Assembly (NCBI GenBank): GCA_001898965.1
Contig: MKVW01000003.1
Span: forward strand, 328,844-392,843
Direction: 5' to 3'
From: Rhizobiales bacterium 62-17
Lineage (GTDB): Bacteria; Pseudomonadota; Alphaproteobacteria; Rhizobiales; Beijerinckiaceae
Length of the DNA stretch: 64,000 nucleotides
A program made the translations under genes and the position numbers. Below, piece by piece: positions 17,572 through 25,715 of this stretch. Each line of letters begins with the position of its first letter. The stretch's first letter is position 1. The notes below the pieces were generated by a model. It was not told where the DNA came from. It did not search any database and saw only the letters and a list, made by a program, of their open reading frames with translations.

Positions 17572-17615
17572 AAAAAACCGCCCGTCCCGGTAGGTTAGAC
17601 ACGAGGGACGGGCGG
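17572..17615 (-). terminator. rho-independent terminator of small RNA 2
   Basis: CCGCCCGTCCC and GGGACGGGCGG form a perfect 11-bp stem around a 16-base loop; on the minus strand it is followed by TTTTTTATTT. Confidence 0.75.
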
Positions 17616-17690
17616 CCGTGACAATGCTTACTGTACTCAGAAGGTACCCAAATACGCCGGGTACAGGGGGAGTCTCCCCTTCAAAGTTTA
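17572..17690 (-). ncRNA. candidate small RNA 2 (about 120 nt), minus strand
   Basis: On the minus strand a GGGGAGACTCCCC hairpin, a GTACCC...GGGTAC hairpin and a strong terminator (17572-17615) follow one another with no open frame. The three-hairpin plan resembles the alphaproteobacterial suhB/mmgR (alpha-r8) small RNAs, but I cannot confirm a match by eye. No convincing promoter was seen, so the 5' end is a guess based on the first hairpin. Confidence 0.4.
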
Positions 17691-17920
17691 ATGAAAGTTG
17701 AGTCTTCGGCCGTTCCGCCGGCGCAAGGATCTCCGCAAATCGCGGCCAATCGGCCCAAGCGCCTCAGCCGGCAGCGGAATTCTGCGCGGCGTTGCGGCGC
17801 GAAGCCGTCGGGAAAAATGCATAGACGCTTACAAGCGCGACGGCTGCAACATGAACTTGGTTGTATCGGTCTTGACGGGAGTACTGCGCTTTCATCGCCC
17901 GACGGCTGGACTCTGGCGTA

Positions 17921-17940
17921 AATGTAGCCTATGCTACATT
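17921..17940. promoter_or_regulatory. perfect inverted repeat (operator-like) before a 73-aa gene
   Basis: AATGTAGC-CTAT-GCTACATT is a perfect 8-bp dyad 30 bases upstream of the ATG at 17971. Its position fits an operator over a promoter, for example for a dimeric repressor. No regulator is adjacent. Confidence 0.45.
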
Positions 17941-17970
17941 TTAGTGTTCAGGCTATGTCAGGAGACGGTG

Positions 17971-18192
17971 ATGGCGGCGCAGAAGGCGGTGGAGGCAACG
18001 TGGCGGGTGCATCTCGCTGGCCGGTTCAGGCAGGAAGAAACGGAATCCTTCGCCAAGGCCTGCGGCGCCTTTGAAAGCGGTTATGCGGGCACGCTGTATT
18101 TCGCCTTCCGCGATGCGACCGAGGCGCGCCGTTTCGCCGCCTATAGCGAGCGCCACAATCCCAAGACGGCGGTCATCGTCGTCAACGTGTGA
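17971..18192 (+). CDS. small hypothetical protein (73 aa)
   Basis: A 73-residue soluble protein with alternating helix and strand propensity (WRVHLAGRFRQEETESFAKACGAFE ... GTLYFAFRDATEARRFAAYSERH ... AVIVVNV). The start is set by CAGGAGA about 6 bases before the ATG; the long upstream frame is run-through. A perfect inverted repeat lies just upstream. It ends 4 bases before the end of the convergent double hydrolase. No family recognised. Confidence 0.6.
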   Translation: MAAQKAVEATWRVHLAGRFRQEETESFAKACGAFESGYAGTLYFAFRDATEARRFAAYSERHNPKTAVIVVNV

Positions 18193-18196
18193 GATT

Positions 18197-19957
18197 TTAA
18201 GCAGCGCGTCCGGCGCGGAAGGCGCGCTCCATCTCTTGCGTGCGCACGGTGTTGCGTTGATCGACGAAGCGGCAGACGAGATCGCTGAATGCCTCGCGCG
18301 CTCCTGGCTGGGTCAGCATATGGTCGGCGCCGCGCAGAATATGTTTCGAGACGCTGGGTAGGGCCGCTGCATTGATGCCGTCGCCTTCGAGATAGGCGCT
18401 CATGTGGCGTTCGAGTTCGGCGAGGCCTGCGTCATTCTCGCTGTAGACGAGCAGGATTTTGGTGCCGCGTCCGGCGATGGCATGGAAAGCCGCTTCGACC
18501 GGGTTCTGCTGCGCCAGCACGCTGTTGGCCTTGGCGGAAAGCGACATCAACGCTTCCAACGTGCCACGCGCCAAGCTCTTGGCGATGGGAAAGAGGCGCG
18601 CCATCAGTTTGGCCGCTTCGCTCGCCGCCTGTTCGTCGCTGTCGAGCGCTGACATCTTCGTTTGCATTTCCCGCGCCTTGGACCTCTGCCAGGCCGAGAG
18701 TTTCATCGCATGGGTGGCGCTCCACGCGAACGAGACCTGATTGAGGAGCACGAGCCGATCGATGCGGGGATCGACGAGCGCCGTGCGGAAGGCGTGATAG
18801 GCGCCGCTACAGGCTCCGGCGATGGAGATTTCGGAAAAGCCACGTTCCTTCAGCCAGTCGATGACGGCGGAGATGCGTGTCGAAAGATCCTGGGAAATGA
18901 CCGCGACGGTCGAAGGACCGCCAGGCCAGGCGCTGTCAGCAAGGCCCGGCAGATCGATGCGCAGCGACGACGTGCCGAAGCGCGCCAGTTTGCGGGCGAG
19001 ATCGACATGCATGCGGCCCCAGCCGCTGCGCGGAATGCCGCCGGCATTGCAAAGGACAATGACGTTGCGACGTTTCTCGCCACCGGCCGGCCGGCAGAAA
19101 ATGCCGTTGATCGGTCCATCGCCGCCAATGTGCACGGGGGTTTCGACAAAGTCCGGGCCGTTCAGCGGCAGGCAGGGCGGTGCGGCGGGATCATGATCGC
19201 GCAAGCTGTTGCCCTGTGCCAGACGCTCAGCCAGCGAAGCCAATGTGGCAAGCGGCGGTTCGCTGGCGGTGACGTCGCACATCATCGCGCCATAGCCCGT
19301 GAACGGCAGAACTTCGACCTTGCCACCGATGCGCTCAGCTACGGTTTCGGCTTCCTGCGTCTGTTCGCGCGACAGGATCAGCACCGAGGCGGACAGCGTA
19401 TCGGACGACGGCCAGGCGAGCGTCTTTATGGCCGCCGCCGTTTCGCCGGTCATGCGATAGCCGGCGAGGGCGATCTCGTTATCGTCGATGGACCGCGCTT
19501 CGGTCTCGCCCAAGGGCGGCGCGATCATCGCCGAAAAAGCTTGCGCTTCGCGCAACCAGGCTTTGCCGCTGAGCGGCGGCGCGATCAGCGTCAATCGACT
19601 GAGATCTTCGATGGCCGGTGCGGCCTTCGCTGCAAGCAGCGCGCCGAGGCGCAGACCGACAAGCGACACGTCGCTGACGTGAGCGTTGACTTTCAGCCAG
19701 TCGGCTGCGGCACGAATATTGGCGATCCAGGTTTCGACCTGTTGCGGATGCAGGGGGCCGCCGAGCGCGTCGCCGGTGCCGAAATAATCGAAGCGCAGCA
19801 CGTTGATGCCGCGTGCTGCCAGGTCATGCGCCAAAAGGACGAGCGACTTGCGCGCGCAGATCTCCTCGAAGCCGAAGCTTGAGCAGATGACGACGCCACG
19901 CGTGCCGCGCGCCGGATGAAAACTACCCGAACATCCCTCGAAACTGACCGGAACCAT
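18197..19957 (-). CDS. double alpha/beta hydrolase-fold protein lacking serine nucleophiles
   Basis: The 586-residue product is a tandem of two alpha/beta hydrolase folds. Domain 1 (about 1-265) has VVICSSFGFEEICARKSL, LRFDYFGTGDALG and the elbow VSLVGLRLGALLA. Domain 2 (about 285-586) has VIVLCNAGGIPRSGWGRMHVDLAR, LRIDLPGLADS and ISIAGACSGAYHA. The elbow residue is Arg in domain 1 and Cys in domain 2 instead of Ser. The G-L-R-L-G form is known from hydrolase-like proteins associated with exosortase/exopolysaccharide loci (TIGR03101-like), but none of those genes are here. A scaffold or acyl-transfer role is as likely as hydrolysis. Confidence 0.7.
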   Translation of the reverse strand: MVPVSFEGCSGSFHPARGTRGVVICSSFGFEEICARKSLVLLAHDLAARGINVLRFDYFGTGDALGGPLHPQQVETWIANIRAAADWLKVNAHVSDVSLVGLRLGALLAAKAAPAIEDLSRLTLIAPPLSGKAWLREAQAFSAMIAPPLGETEARSIDDNEIALAGYRMTGETAAAIKTLAWPSSDTLSASVLILSREQTQEAETVAERIGGKVEVLPFTGYGAMMCDVTASEPPLATLASLAERLAQGNSLRDHDPAAPPCLPLNGPDFVETPVHIGGDGPINGIFCRPAGGEKRRNVIVLCNAGGIPRSGWGRMHVDLARKLARFGTSSLRIDLPGLADSAWPGGPSTVAVISQDLSTRISAVIDWLKERGFSEISIAGACSGAYHAFRTALVDPRIDRLVLLNQVSFAWSATHAMKLSAWQRSKAREMQTKMSALDSDEQAASEAAKLMARLFPIAKSLARGTLEALMSLSAKANSVLAQQNPVEAAFHAIAGRGTKILLVYSENDAGLAELERHMSAYLEGDGINAAALPSVSKHILRGADHMLTQPGAREAFSDLVCRFVDQRNTVRTQEMERAFRAGRAA

Positions 19958-20059
19958 GCCACCCTCGCGCCATTTCCTGGCTTTGGTTCAGCATGGCGCC
20001 GGCGAGGTTAGGGGCTGGTGAATCGAATGGATCGAAACACGATCTTGGTTATCCGATCC

Positions 20060-20554
20060 TCAACCACGACCTCGGTAGTTTGGCACGTTCTGGTCTGGCG
20101 CCCAGGTGCCGGAAGGGAGTTTGCCGGTCTGCCAGAAGACGTCGATGGGAATGCCGCCGCGCGGATACCAATAGCCGCCGATGCGCAGCCAACGCGGCTT
20201 GATCAAGCCGGCGATGTCCTTGCCGATGCGCACGGTGCAATCCTCGTGAAAGGCGCCGTGATTGCGGAAACTGCCGAGATAGAACTTCAGCGATTTGGAT
20301 TCGACCAGCCAAGGGCCGGGCACGAAATCGATGACCAGATGGGCGAAGTCGGGCTGGCCGGTGACCGGGCAGAGCGAAGTGAATTCCGGCGCGGTGAAAC
20401 GCGTCACGTAGACCTCGCCGGCCTGCGGATTGGGGACCCGTTCCAGAATGGCCGCATCGGGATGGTCGGGCATGGTGGCGGGGCGGCCGAGCAAGCCGAG
20501 GGACAGCAGTTCGGAGGCGCTTTTGCGCGCCGGGCGTTTGGTCGTTTTGGCCAT
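20060..20554 (-). CDS. queF: NADPH-dependent 7-cyano-7-deazaguanine reductase
   Basis: QueF reduces the nitrile preQ0 to the amine preQ1 in queuosine synthesis. The 164-residue type I form is present with the catalytic cysteine Cys62 ([13 protein letters not shown]) and Asp69, the QueF motif [20 protein letters not shown] and GGIPIDVFW. The start at [12 protein letters not shown] is the family-like one; an ATG three codons upstream is also possible. It is monocistronic, and other queuosine genes are not in the window. Confidence 0.95.
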   Translation of the reverse strand: MAKTTKRPARKSASELLSLGLLGRPATMPDHPDAAILERVPNPQAGEVYVTRFTAPEFTSLCPVTGQPDFAHLVIDFVPGPWLVESKSLKFYLGSFRNHGAFHEDCTVRIGKDIAGLIKPRWLRIGGYWYPRGGIPIDVFWQTGKLPSGTWAPDQNVPNYRGRG

Positions 20555-20712
20555 AAAGGTCACCGGACAGAGAAATTTGGCCTTGAGTAGGCCGCCGGGC
20601 GCAAATCCGCAATGCCGCCTGGAAATGGCTCTGCTCTTGCCCGGTGATCAGACTTGCGGCCTACTGTGCTCAAGACCAGGGCGGAAAGCCTGGGGGCGAA
20701 AGCAAATTGGAC

Positions 20713-20749
20713 GCGTCTTTGCGTTTGACGTCGTCAAACAGCAAAACGC
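20713..20749 (+). promoter_or_regulatory. long dyad before the TctC gene pair (copy B)
   Basis: GCGTCTTTGC and GCAAAACGC form the outer arms and TTTGACG-T-CGTCAAA a perfect inner dyad. The outer arms and the following TATGGGG are identical to copy A at 6691-6736. It ends 16 bases before the TTG start of the TctC gene. Confidence 0.5.
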
Positions 20750-20765
20750 TATGGGGGAGGATAGC

Positions 20766-21734
20766 TTGATCAATCGTCGCGACGTGATTGTCGGCGCGGG
20801 CGCCGCCGCGCTTTCGACCGCCGGTGTGCCGGCATTGGCCCAGGGGTGGCCGGACAAACCACTGCATGTCTATATCGGCTTTGCCGCCGGCAGCGGCGCC
20901 GACATTCTCTGTCGCTGGTTCACCTCCAAAATGCAGGAACTCAGCGGCCAGACGGTGGTGATGGAAAATCGGCCCGGCGCTGTCGGCTCGATCGCCATCA
21001 ACGTGGCGGCCAAGTCCAAGCCCGATGGCACCAACATCCTGTTCACCGGCAATACTCTGATCGCCGGCGGCCGGCATCTTCTGAAGGATTTCTCTGTCGA
21101 CTATCGCAAGGACCTCGACTGCGTCTGCGGACTGGTCGAGACGCCGTTCGTGCTCGTCGTTGGCACCAAGTCCAAAGCCAACAGCGCCAAGGAATTGTTG
21201 GACCTGCTGAAATCCAAGCCGCAGAACCGCTACGGCTACACCAATCCGGCGGCGATGGTCGCGGGCTTTGCCCTGAAGGCCTATGCGGGCGTGCAGGCCG
21301 AAGCCATTTCCTATCGCACCACCGCCGATGCGGTCGGCGATCTGGAGAGCGCCACTCTCGATTACATGATCATGGATGGCACTTATGCCGCCGGCCAGCT
21401 CAAGGCGGGGCGCCTGCGCATTCTCGGCGCCACCATGGAAAAGCGCATCAACGTGCTGCCCGACGTGCCGACCATGCAGGAGCAGGGGATACCCGATTTC
21501 TTCTTCAGCCCCTGGTGGGCGGTCTGGTTGCCCAAGGGATCGCCGCAGGAGGCCAATGCCAAGCTTGGCGAACTGGTGCAGCGGATCTGCAAAATGCCGG
21601 AAACCGTCAAGTTCCTTGGCGACATGGTGGCTATGCCGGTCATCGGCGATGCCGAATACGTGCTCTCCAAGCTCGATGCCGACAAGGCGCGCTGGGACAA
21701 ATTGGCGACGGCGGCGGGATTGACGCCTCAATAA
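20766..21734 (+). CDS. tripartite tricarboxylate transporter substrate-binding protein (TctC/Bug), Tat-type signal
   Basis: A 322-residue periplasmic binding protein. The TTG start has a GGGGGAGG seven bases upstream and gives an N-terminus (NRRDVIVGAGAAALSTAG) parallel to the MDRRDVIKGMG of the next gene; the RR pair followed by a hydrophobic stretch suggests twin-arginine export. Family motifs: IGFAAGSGADILCRWF, VVMENRPGAVGSIA, KSKPDGTNILFTG. It is followed by a paralogue with the same architecture. TctAB permease genes are absent from the window. The upstream dyad is shared with the hydrolase/dioxygenase operon. Confidence 0.85.
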   Translation: MINRRDVIVGAGAAALSTAGVPALAQGWPDKPLHVYIGFAAGSGADILCRWFTSKMQELSGQTVVMENRPGAVGSIAINVAAKSKPDGTNILFTGNTLIAGGRHLLKDFSVDYRKDLDCVCGLVETPFVLVVGTKSKANSAKELLDLLKSKPQNRYGYTNPAAMVAGFALKAYAGVQAEAISYRTTADAVGDLESATLDYMIMDGTYAAGQLKAGRLRILGATMEKRINVLPDVPTMQEQGIPDFFFSPWWAVWLPKGSPQEANAKLGELVQRICKMPETVKFLGDMVAMPVIGDAEYVLSKLDADKARWDKLATAAGLTPQ

Positions 21735-21870
21735 TGTCAAGGAGCCTTCAAAATCCCGTCAGACCCTTGTTTTCAGGGGAAAATACGCTTGCGCGGGGTA
21801 CGACCCTCTGCTTTATGACCCCATTCGCCCGGGCGGCGGCTACCGCATCGGGTGTGAGAGGAGAAAAGAA

Positions 21871-22845
21871 ATGGATCGTAGGGACGTCATCAAGGGGATG
21901 GGCGCCGGCGCTTTGACGCTGACGGTGCCCGCGGGGGCCTTCGCGCAGGCGGAGAATTATCCGGCGCAGCCGATGCACATCTATATCGGCTTTCCGGCCG
22001 GCAGCGGTGCCGACATTCTCGGCCGCTATTTCACCAACAGACTGAGCCAGATCACCGGCAAGACGATCGTCGTCGAGAACCGGCCGGGCGCCAACAGCAA
22101 CATCGCGCTCGGTCTCGTCGCTAAAGCGAAGCCCGATGGTTACTCGATCCTGTTCTCGGCCAATTCGAACATGGCGGGTTCGCGCTATCTGTTCAAATCG
22201 CTGCCCTTCGACACGGTGCAGGATTTCGTGCCCGCCGGCACGTTCGCGCAGATCGTTTTCGTCGTCGTCGTGGCGCCGGATTCCAAGATCAATTCGATCG
22301 CCGATCTCACGGCGTTCCTGAAGACGACCGATCGCGCCAAGTACGGCTACACCAATCAGATGGGTATCCTGTGCGCCGAGCTCTATAAGTCGATGACGAA
22401 TTCGAAGGCCGAGGGCGTTTCCTATCGCACGGCGCCGGAAGCATTGCCTGACGTCACCAACGGCACGCTCGATTTCATGATCATGGACGGCACCTTTGCC
22501 GCTGCGCAGGTTCGCGCTGGCCGTTTGAAGTGCATCGCGGTCACCACCGGTCATCGCAGCGATTCCTTCCCCGGCGTCCAGACCATGCAGGAAGCCGGCT
22601 TGAAGAATTTCGACCTGTCGCCGTGGTGGGGCGCTTATTTCCCCAAGGGTACGCCGCAGCCGATCGTCGACAAATTCTCGGCTTGGATTCTGCAGATCGC
22701 CAAAGAGCCCGAGACCGCGAAGTTCCTGGAGTCGGTCGGTGCCGTTCCGCATCACGACACGCCGAAGGAAGCCAATGCGCGCCTCCTGGCTGACATCGAA
22801 CTGTGGGGCCCGATCTTCAAGGCGGCAAACATTCAGCCGCAATGA
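21871..22845 (+). CDS. tripartite tricarboxylate transporter substrate-binding protein (TctC/Bug), paralogue
   Basis: A 324-residue paralogue of the preceding gene, clearly from a tandem duplication: MHIYIGFPAGSGADILGRYF, IVVENRPGANSNIALG, AKPDGYSILFSAN, LDFMIMDGTFAAAQV. The N-terminus MDRRDVIKGMGAGALTLTVPAGAFA is a probable Tat signal. AGAGGAGAAAAG precedes the ATG. It ends 29 bases before a strong terminator (22875-22901), so the two TctC genes form one transcript. The ligand is unknown. Confidence 0.85.
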   Translation: MDRRDVIKGMGAGALTLTVPAGAFAQAENYPAQPMHIYIGFPAGSGADILGRYFTNRLSQITGKTIVVENRPGANSNIALGLVAKAKPDGYSILFSANSNMAGSRYLFKSLPFDTVQDFVPAGTFAQIVFVVVVAPDSKINSIADLTAFLKTTDRAKYGYTNQMGILCAELYKSMTNSKAEGVSYRTAPEALPDVTNGTLDFMIMDGTFAAAQVRAGRLKCIAVTTGHRSDSFPGVQTMQEAGLKNFDLSPWWGAYFPKGTPQPIVDKFSAWILQIAKEPETAKFLESVGAVPHHDTPKEANARLLADIELWGPIFKAANIQPQ

Positions 22846-22874
22846 TTTGAACGCTTGTTCTTTTTAATTTCCGA

Positions 22875-22901
22875 CCCGCCGGATTTTTCCGGCGGGTTTT
22901 T
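22875..22901 (+). terminator. rho-independent terminator after the TctC pair
   Basis: CCCGCCGG-ATTTTT-CCGGCGGG followed by TTTTT. Perfect 8-bp stem. Confidence 0.9.
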
Positions 22902-23080
22902 CATGACGTTTTGCAACTTGATAAAATCAACAACGAGAAGGGTTTGATTCAACGCAACATCATGCAGCGATCTCAGAAGCATTCGAGTTCCATCACATCA
23001 ATGTGTTTCGGGTTTATTTGCGACGGAAATCAACTTCATCCATTGGGGTGACGTGTGGTGCGCGCAATTTTGGAGATGGA

Positions 23081-23473
23081 ATGTTGAATAATCTGAATGC
23101 CGTCAGCCCTTATTTGCTGAGTGTTTTGCGTATTGTTTTCGCGCTGGTTCTTTTCAGCTTTGGAACGCAGAAGATTTTGGGCTTTCCTTTCGCCGCGCGC
23201 GTGCCTGAAGCTTTCTCGCTGTCTTGGATTGCCGGCGTGTTCGAACTGGTGGTCGGTTTCTTTCTGTTGATTGGATTTCTCAGCCGTCCCGCAGCCTTCA
23301 TTCTTTCGGGGCTGATGGCTTGCGCTTATTTCATCGGCCATGCGCCCAACAGCTTCTTTCCGTCGCAAAATGGCGGCGTGGCGGCCATTCTGTTCTGCTT
23401 CGGCTTCCTCTATCTCGTGGCGGCCGGCCCTGGTCCTCTGAGCATCGATGCCTGGAGAAAAGCAAAGGCGTGA
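23081..23473 (+). CDS. DoxX family membrane protein
   Basis: A 130-residue protein with four predicted transmembrane segments and the DoxX pattern (LLSVLRIVFALVLFSFGTQKILGFP ... GVFELVVGFFLLIGFLSRPAAFILSGLMACAYF). It is preceded by TGGAGATGGA and followed by a terminator at 23501-23529, so it is probably monocistronic. DoxX-like proteins are linked to thiosulfate:quinone oxidoreductase or to redox homeostasis; function here is not assigned. The roughly 180 bases upstream, after the previous terminator, are AT-rich and likely hold its promoter. Confidence 0.85.
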   Translation: MLNNLNAVSPYLLSVLRIVFALVLFSFGTQKILGFPFAARVPEAFSLSWIAGVFELVVGFFLLIGFLSRPAAFILSGLMACAYFIGHAPNSFFPSQNGGVAAILFCFGFLYLVAAGPGPLSIDAWRKAKA

Positions 23474-23500
23474 TCCAAGCTATCGTGTGTTGCAATCGTC

Positions 23501-23529
23501 AGCCCGCCGGATTTCCCGGCGGGCTTTTT
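23501..23529 (+). terminator. rho-independent terminator after the DoxX gene
   Basis: AGCCCGCCGG-ATTTC-CCGGCGGGCT followed by a T run. Perfect 10-bp stem. Confidence 0.9.
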
Positions 23530-23581
23530 GCTCTATAACTGTTGCTCATATCGGCGTAGGCCTTTGAGGAGCGACGGTGTC

Positions 23582-24121
23582 GTGCGGTTGATTTTCATCT
23601 ATGGCGAGCCGGCTGTCGGCAAGCTCACGGTGGCGCGTGCGCTGGTACAGCGAACCGGGCTGCCTCTGTTCCACAATCATCTCATCGTCGATGCTGTAGC
23701 AGCGGTCTTTCCCTTCGGGTCGGAAGAGTTCGTTCGGTTGCGGGAACGGTTCTGGCTCGAGACCATCGAAGCGGCTGCGCGTTCAGGGCGCTCGCTCATC
23801 TTCACCTTCAATCCGGAATCGAGCGTTGCGCCCGACTTGCCGCGACGGATCGCGGAACGTGTGAAGGCTGCTGGCGGGCAGGTGGTCTTCGTGGCCTTGA
23901 CCGCGCCGCCCGACACTCTGGAGCAGCGGCTTGTCGCTGCCAGCCGCGCTGAATTCGGCAAGCTGCGATCGCTCGAACTCTTCCGTCAGCTTAAAGCGGA
24001 TTTCGCCGCGTCGATGGCAGCGATGCCCAAGGCGGATGTGACGATCGATACCAGTGAAACCGCGCCGGAGGCCGCGGCTGCGACGATCGCAGAGACGGCC
24101 GATCGGCTGTCCAAACCGTGA
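23582..24121 (+). CDS. P-loop NTPase / shikimate-kinase-like protein
   Basis: A 179-residue P-loop protein of the AAA_18/AAA_33 small-kinase type. It has the Walker A YGEPAVGKLTVA, a NHL segment (LFHNHLIVDAVAAVF) and a TFNPESS strand. The residue after the Walker A lysine is Leu-Thr rather than Ser/Thr directly, a known variant in this group. The GTG start (MRLIFIYGEP) was chosen because the strand leads directly into the P-loop and GAGGA lies 11 bases upstream. Substrate unknown; it may phosphorylate a small metabolite or nucleotide. Confidence 0.7.
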   Translation: MRLIFIYGEPAVGKLTVARALVQRTGLPLFHNHLIVDAVAAVFPFGSEEFVRLRERFWLETIEAAARSGRSLIFTFNPESSVAPDLPRRIAERVKAAGGQVVFVALTAPPDTLEQRLVAASRAEFGKLRSLELFRQLKADFAASMAAMPKADVTIDTSETAPEAAAATIAETADRLSKP

Positions 24122-24145
24122 TTTAGGCGTGTTTGGAAATCTTAC

Positions 24146-24790
24146 CTATGCAACGATCAGCAGATCCTGGACGGCGCGGACACCCGCAACGGACCAAGCG
24201 GCGCGTTCGACCGCAGCGCGCTCGGCATAGTTGTGAACCGTTCCTTCGAGCGTTACCTTGTCGTCATTGACGCGGACCTTGATGGCCGATGCTTCGATTT
24301 CCGCACTGCGCTGTAAAGCGTCGATAATGCTCTTTTTTACGTCGCTTGTATTCGCATGCAGCTTGATATGAATTCCGTTGGTGACACCGACTACGCCTGC
24401 CATGCGATTGACGGCATTCTCTGCTGCTTGACGCTCATAATGCCAATCGACATCACCCGTAAGGGTAATCCATCCCTTCTGGACTGTGGCTCGAACTGTT
24501 TTGGGTATGAGAGAATTCCAGGCAATAACATTCGCGACCCGCACGGCCAGTTGCTCATCGGGCGTCAAATCGTTGGGATTCGAATGCACCTCTAGCGCCT
24601 GGACGACAGCTTTTACACCTTGCACGCGCAAGGTCGCTTTCTCGGCGGCGATCTTTTCCGGATAGGAGCGAACGTGTCCGCTGAGGGTCACTATTCCGTT
24701 GGCCGTTGTCACGGCAATATTTTCAGCTTTGACGCTTGGTTCAAAACCGAGCTCGTCGATGACCGATTGACGAAGACCTTTGTTATCCAT
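24146..24790 (-). CDS. BON-domain protein (three BON domains, OsmY-like)
   Basis: The 214-residue product consists of three BON domains (about residues 3-66, 75-143 and 147-214). Each has the VxGVxxVxxxLxV-type ending: VQGVKAVVQALEV, MAGVVGVTNGIHI and VAGVRAVQDLLIV. Unlike OsmY there is no evident signal peptide, so it is probably cytoplasmic. BON domains bind phospholipid or oligomerise in osmotic and envelope stress. It lies beside a CBS-BON protein and an Nramp-type transporter on the same strand, in DNA of lower GC than the flanks, suggesting a co-inherited stress module. Confidence 0.85.
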   Translation of the reverse strand: MDNKGLRQSVIDELGFEPSVKAENIAVTTANGIVTLSGHVRSYPEKIAAEKATLRVQGVKAVVQALEVHSNPNDLTPDEQLAVRVANVIAWNSLIPKTVRATVQKGWITLTGDVDWHYERQAAENAVNRMAGVVGVTNGIHIKLHANTSDVKKSIIDALQRSAEIEASAIKVRVNDDKVTLEGTVHNYAERAAVERAAWSVAGVRAVQDLLIVA

Positions 24791-24887
24791 GGCCGACCTC
24801 CACAGTTGAACAAAGATAATTGTAGCGTCCTTCCGATGCGCCTCATTGACCTAACGCAAAGGCGTCGCCGCGAAGTGATTTCGCCAT

Positions 24888-25631
24888 CTATAAGCGGAGA
24901 TCATGCGGTGCCGAAACTTGCTTCTCGTCCTCCGGCGATCCCATATACATGCCCGACATCGGCTCGATCCAGCAGAGATGATCGTGAACCTCATGAACGC
25001 CGGTTACATTCTCCGTTGCGACGATGGCCGCTTGTCGACAGCGGTCATCCGTTATGCTGCCATAGAGGTGGACGACACCATTTCGCACGGACAAATTGAG
25101 TCCTATCGGTCGCCAATCCTTGCCCTCCATTGCCATGACGATATTATTCCCAATCGCGATGTCGTTCGTATTCGTTGCGGGAATATCTCGCGCAAGATTG
25201 GCGACAGCTTGCAGCAGATTTGAACGTGTTACGATGCCGATGACTTGATTTCCCCTGACGACGGGCAATCGCTTGACGTGTTTGCTTTCCATCAGGCGAA
25301 CGATTTCTTCCAGCTCCGTATCCTCGCTGATCGTATAGGGATCGTCCGTCATAATTTCGGAGATTTTACGTCCTTGCTCGTGGACAAAATCCGAAGCTGC
25401 TCGCCCGCCGCCGAGAAAGAATTGCAGCCAACGGCTATGCTTTCGTTGCGTCCCGATTTCCGCGCGACGTAGAAAATCGCCTTCCGAAACAATGCCGATC
25501 AGTTGTCCATCAGCTTTGATGACCGGAAGGCCGCTGATGTGCTTATCCAGCATTAGCTTGGCAGCTTCCATGATCGGCGTATCGGGGCCAACCGTAATGA
25601 CACCATGGGTCATGATTTGTTGCGCACGCAT
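24888..25631 (-). CDS. CBS-domain pair with C-terminal BON domain
   Basis: A 247-residue regulatory-type protein: two CBS domains (residues about 8-58, beginning IMTHGVITVGPDTPIMEAAKLM; and about 92-150, beginning IMTDDPYTISEDTELEEIVRLM). They are followed by a BON domain (about 160-228, ...GKDWRPIGLNLSVRNGVVHLYGSI...). CBS pairs bind adenosyl ligands such as AMP or ATP. The combination is common in Hyphomicrobiales and is usually a stress-response accessory. It sits 97 bases upstream of the triple-BON gene on the same strand. Confidence 0.85.
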   Translation of the reverse strand: MRAQQIMTHGVITVGPDTPIMEAAKLMLDKHISGLPVIKADGQLIGIVSEGDFLRRAEIGTQRKHSRWLQFFLGGGRAASDFVHEQGRKISEIMTDDPYTISEDTELEEIVRLMESKHVKRLPVVRGNQVIGIVTRSNLLQAVANLARDIPATNTNDIAIGNNIVMAMEGKDWRPIGLNLSVRNGVVHLYGSITDDRCRQAAIVATENVTGVHEVHDHLCWIEPMSGMYMGSPEDEKQVSAPHDLRL

Positions 25632-25715
25632 CGCCGTAACTCCTTTGCACTTAGTCGCTATAGAGTACGCGCCAGGCCGGCATTGGGTTTGATCTGTATC
25701 AAGCCTGTCGTGATG

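Noticed and set aside
17306-17602. Minus-strand open frame of 98 codons
   Set aside because: It runs through both terminator hairpins and the proposed small RNA promoter, with a composition unlike a protein; the RNA reading explains the region better.
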